From Chryseobacterium sp. CH21 (GTDB lineage: Bacteria > Bacteroidota > Bacteroidia > Flavobacteriales > Weeksellaceae), in assembly GCF_004119445.1 (NCBI RefSeq), contig NZ_QICI01000041.1:1-64000 (forward strand): a DNA stretch of 64,000 nt, in the 5' to 3' direction. This document shows, piece by piece, positions 62,074 to 64,000 of this stretch. Below the pieces are notes generated by a model. It was not told the origin of the DNA and did not search any database. It worked only from the letters and a program-made list of their open reading frames with translations. The position numbers and the translations under genes were made by a program. The stretch's first letter is position 1. Each line of letters opens with the position of its first letter.

Positions 62074-62690
62074 TTTCTGATAATTACATAAGAATTTTTA
62101 GCTCCCGGAACAGCACCTTTTACTACTAAAAGATTTTGTTCTTGATCAACTTTTAACACTTGAAGGTTTTGAACAGTTACCTGCTCACCTCCCATTCTTC
62201 CAGCCATTCTCATCCCTTTGAATACTCTTGAAGGGTCTGAACCAGCACCGATAGAACCTGGAGCTCTAAGTCTGTTGTGCTGACCATGAGTTGCCTGCAT
62301 TACACCTCCAAATCCGTGTCTTTTAACAACACCCTGGAAGCCTTTACCTTTTGAAGTTCCTGTTACGTCAACATACTCACCTTCTGTGAATAGATCAACT
62401 TTTACTTCTTCTCCTACTTTTACTTCATCAACGAATTCTCTGTAGAATTCAACTAATTTAGCTTTAGGAGCAGAACCAGCCTTTTTAAAATGGCCAGCTA
62501 ACGCTTTACCAACGTTCTTCTCACTCTTGTCATCGAAACCTAACTGAACAGCTTTGTAACCGTCTTTTTCTAAGGTTCTGACCTGTAAAACCGAGCATGG
62601 ACCAGCTTGAATAACTGTACAAGGAATGTTTTTTCCTTCTTCGTTAAACAAAGACGTCATACCGATTTTTTTACCAATAATACCTGACAT
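62064..62690 (-). CDS. rplC: 50S ribosomal protein L3
   Basis: A 208-residue L3 ([39 protein letters not shown], then [39 protein letters not shown]). It is the first gene of the operon here: no rpsJ lies upstream. The promoter at 62797-62827 gives it a leader of about 100 nt that contains a short open frame. Confidence 0.97.
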   Translation of the reverse strand: MSGIIGKKIGMTSLFNEEGKNIPCTVIQAGPCSVLQVRTLEKDGYKAVQLGFDDKSEKNVGKALAGHFKKAGSAPKAKLVEFYREFVDEVKVGEEVKVDLFTEGEYVDVTGTSKGKGFQGVVKRHGFGGVMQATHGQHNRLRAPGSIGAGSDPSRVFKGMRMAGRMGGEQVTVQNLQVLKVDQEQNLLVVKGAVPGAKNSYVIIRKWN

Positions 62691-62710
62691 TGTTTATATT
62701 ATAATAAAAT

Positions 62711-62773
62711 TTATCCTTTATTTTTTCCCATTTTTCGGAAGTCTGAAGTAATTTCTACTTTTGATATAGGCAT
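62711..62773 (-). CDS. Possible 20-codon leader ORF upstream of rplC
   Basis: Within the predicted rplC leader an ATG at 62773 opens MPISKVEITSDFRKMGKNKG and a TAA at 62713-62711, 20 nt before the rplC start. It begins about 20 nt after the likely transcription start. It may be a chance frame or a leader peptide that couples rplC translation to amino-acid or ribosome supply. Nothing homologous is recognised. Confidence 0.3.
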   Translation of the reverse strand: MPISKVEITSDFRKMGKNKG

Positions 62774-62796
62774 ACTACGCTCCTAAAATGAGTGTG

Positions 62797-62827
62797 CAAA
62801 TTTATGAATAATTTTATAACTGACAAA
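62797..62827 (-). promoter_or_regulatory. Promoter of the ribosomal protein operon
   Basis: On the minus strand TTTG (62827-62824) is followed after 19 nt by TAAATTTG (62804-62797), a full match to the Bacteroidetes consensus. Transcription should start near 62791, about 100 nt before rplC. Confidence 0.75.
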
Positions 62828-62939
62828 TATTTTGAGTAAAATATTTTGATTTTTAATCGATTAGATGATTTTGAAAAAATTCAGAACAAATTTCTCAAAG
62901 ATTTATTTTGATTTAAAAAAAGAAATTAAGAAGAAGATA

Positions 62940-63704
62940 TTATTGAGCTAACACACACACTCCCATCTCCTCCAATTCAGCCCTGTCTTCAGCGGAAATA
63001 CCGTTATCCGTAATCAGGTAATCCACCTGATCCAACGCTGCAATCTTACCAAACCCTTTCTTGTTCAATTTTGAGGAATCAGCAAGAATAACAGTCTGAT
63101 CAGCACATTCCATCATAATCTGATTCAAATGAGCTTCTGCTGCATTGGAGGTACTGATTCCAAATTCCGGATCAATACCATCAACACCCAAAAAAAGTTT
63201 ATTGCATGAAAACTGTTTAAGAATTCCTTCGGAAATAGATCCTACAATAGAAGTAGAGCTTTTTCGTACCTCTCCACCAAGCTGTATAATATTAATATTA
63301 GGATTATTGCAAAGTTCAATGGCCACCCTCAAAGAAGACGTCAATACCGTAAGAGACCCAAAGTTCACCAGCATCCTTGCCAGATAATGCATTGTTGTTC
63401 CGGATGCCAATATAATACAGTCGTTCTCCTGGATTAATGATAAAGCTGCTTTTGCAATAGCCTGCTTCGCCTCCACATTGATACTTTCTTTCTCCCCTAC
63501 ATTTTTCTCATAGGCATATCTTACCTGCTTACTCGCTCCTCCGTGGTTCCTGAAAAGAAGCCCCAGACTTTCGAGATAGTTCAGATCCTTTCGGATCGTA
63601 ACCGAAGAAACACTGAGCTTCTCACACAGATCCTGAACAAGCACATGTCCTTTTTCCTCAAGCTCTTTCAGTATTTCATCCTGCCTTGGTAATAGCTTTT
63701 CCAT
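62940..63704 (-). CDS. DeoR/GlpR family transcriptional repressor
   Basis: A 254-residue DeoR-family regulator. The N-terminal helix-turn-helix reads RQDEILKELEEKGHVLVQDLCEKLSVSSVTIRKDLNYLESLGLLFRNHGGA, the standard DeoR signature. The C-terminal DeoRC sensor domain (IILASGTTMHYLARML, LFLGVDGIDPEFGISTSNAAEAHLNQIMM) binds sugar phosphates. It is divergent from glpD, so glycerol 3-phosphate is the likely effector. A GAAAC-containing motif directly follows its own -7 box. Confidence 0.92.
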   Translation of the reverse strand: MEKLLPRQDEILKELEEKGHVLVQDLCEKLSVSSVTIRKDLNYLESLGLLFRNHGGASKQVRYAYEKNVGEKESINVEAKQAIAKAALSLIQENDCIILASGTTMHYLARMLVNFGSLTVLTSSLRVAIELCNNPNINIIQLGGEVRKSSTSIVGSISEGILKQFSCNKLFLGVDGIDPEFGISTSNAAEAHLNQIMMECADQTVILADSSKLNKKGFGKIAALDQVDYLITDNGISAEDRAELEEMGVCVLAQ

Positions 63705-63710
63705 TTTATT

Positions 63711-63726
63711 CGTTTCATCAAAAATA
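63711..63726 (-). promoter_or_regulatory. Promoter and candidate operator of the DeoR-type gene
   Basis: On the minus strand TATTTTTG (63726-63719) fits TAnnTTTG and is directly followed by ATGAAACG (63718-63711), the motif repeated at the glpD promoter. This suggests autoregulation. Confidence 0.5.
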
Positions 63727-63766
63727 CCGTTTTTTTTTCACATCTTAAAATTTCATTTATTTTCTT

Positions 63767-63795
63767 TTTGCTTTCATTTTTAATTTATATATTTG
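63767..63795 (+). promoter_or_regulatory. Promoter of glpD
   Basis: TTTG at 63767-63770 is followed after 17 nt by TATATTTG at 63788-63795, matching the TTG/TAnnTTTG pattern. The likely start site falls among the GAAAC repeats. Confidence 0.65.
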
Positions 63796-63798
63796 AAA

Positions 63799-63832
63799 AC
63801 GAAACATAAACGAAACATTTATGAAACGAAAC
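63799..63832 (+). promoter_or_regulatory. Phased GAAAC repeats, candidate repressor operator at glpD
   Basis: GAAAC occurs at 63801, 63812 and 63823, exactly 11 bp apart, and again at 63828. The first two lie within a direct repeat ACGAAACAT (63799-63807 and 63810-63818). They cover the predicted transcription start and the start codon of glpD, an ideal place for a repressor such as the divergent DeoR protein. Confidence 0.55.
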
Positions 63833-64000
63833 GAAGAACTCAGTAAGTTAACCAATGTAAAAGAATGGGACTTTATTGTCATAGGAGGAGGAGCCAGTGG
63901 TTTAGGTTCAGCATTAGACGCGGTAAGCAGAGGATTCAAAACATTATTGCTTGAATCTCATGACTTTGCAAAAGCAACATCCAGCAGAAGTACCAAATTG
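63821..64000 (+). CDS. glpD: Glycerol-3-phosphate dehydrogenase, N-terminal part (runs off the window)
   Basis: The first 60 codons of a flavin-dependent glycerol-3-phosphate dehydrogenase. The FAD-binding motif DFIVIGGGASGLGSALDAVSRG and the following ESHDFAKATSSRSTKL, typical of GlpD/GlpA, are visible. The enzyme feeds electrons from glycerol 3-phosphate into the quinone pool at the inner membrane. The gene is cut by the window end. Confidence 0.9.
   Translation, partial: MKRNEELSKLTNVKEWDFIVIGGGASGLGSALDAVSRGFKTLLLESHDFAKATSSRSTKL

Overview
The window reads as chromosome of a Flavobacteriia member, most likely a Chryseobacterium-like Weeksellaceae. The support is the low GC content, Bacteroidetes-type promoters (TTG about 17-22 nt before TAnnTTTG), an OmpA porin with thrombospondin type 3 repeats, outer-membrane beta-barrel receptors with a plug domain, S23/IVP four-helix-bundle genes, and a SpeD/DUF4178/DUF350 cluster. 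No rRNA, tRNA, CRISPR array, IS element or prophage was seen.

Layout. 0.1-8.2 kb: osmC-like gene and a conserved membrane cluster (SpoIIM-like, membrane protein, DUF4129, DUF4350, MoxR ATPase, DUF58) with a divergent RDD gene. 8.3-19.9 kb: housekeeping genes (GNAT, glycosyltransferase, LpxH-like phosphoesterase, YebC, OmpA, SmpB, ABC-F, M48 protease, RecJ, NadD). 20.4-27.7 kb: a tandem pair of outer-membrane receptors, a lipoprotein esterase and a GH43-type glycosidase. 27.7-36.5 kb: a minus-strand run from two guanidine-group hydrolases through SpeD, DUF4178, a small membrane protein, DUF350, a membrane-anchored aminopropyltransferase, an exported FAD oxidoreductase and a polytopic membrane protein; this looks like an envelope-associated polyamine pathway. 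36.8-41.0 kb: a secreted protein, a Cys-rich GG-leader peptide, a receptor and a membrane-anchored AraC regulator. 41.3-48.8 kb: gltA, eno, a two-component cluster with two unknown partners, a lipoprotein and an amidase. 48.9-62.7 kb: the S10-spc-alpha ribosomal protein operon from rplC to rplQ, without rpsJ, map or adk. 62.9-64.0 kb: a DeoR-type regulator divergent from glpD, with shared GAAAC motifs just downstream of both -7 boxes.

Two patterns run across the window. First, six genes (DUF58, RDD, ctlX, gltA, rpoA, amidase) are broken by single missing bases, mostly in short homopolymers, and restoring seven bases makes each one a full-length multiple of three. Because rpoA is among them, sequencing error is the simplest explanation. 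Second, several intergenic spacers between co-oriented genes carry degenerate inverted repeats that abut the flanking stop and start codons. Two of these spacers contain an S23/IVP four-helix-bundle gene and others look empty, which suggests a family of small gene-spacer elements.
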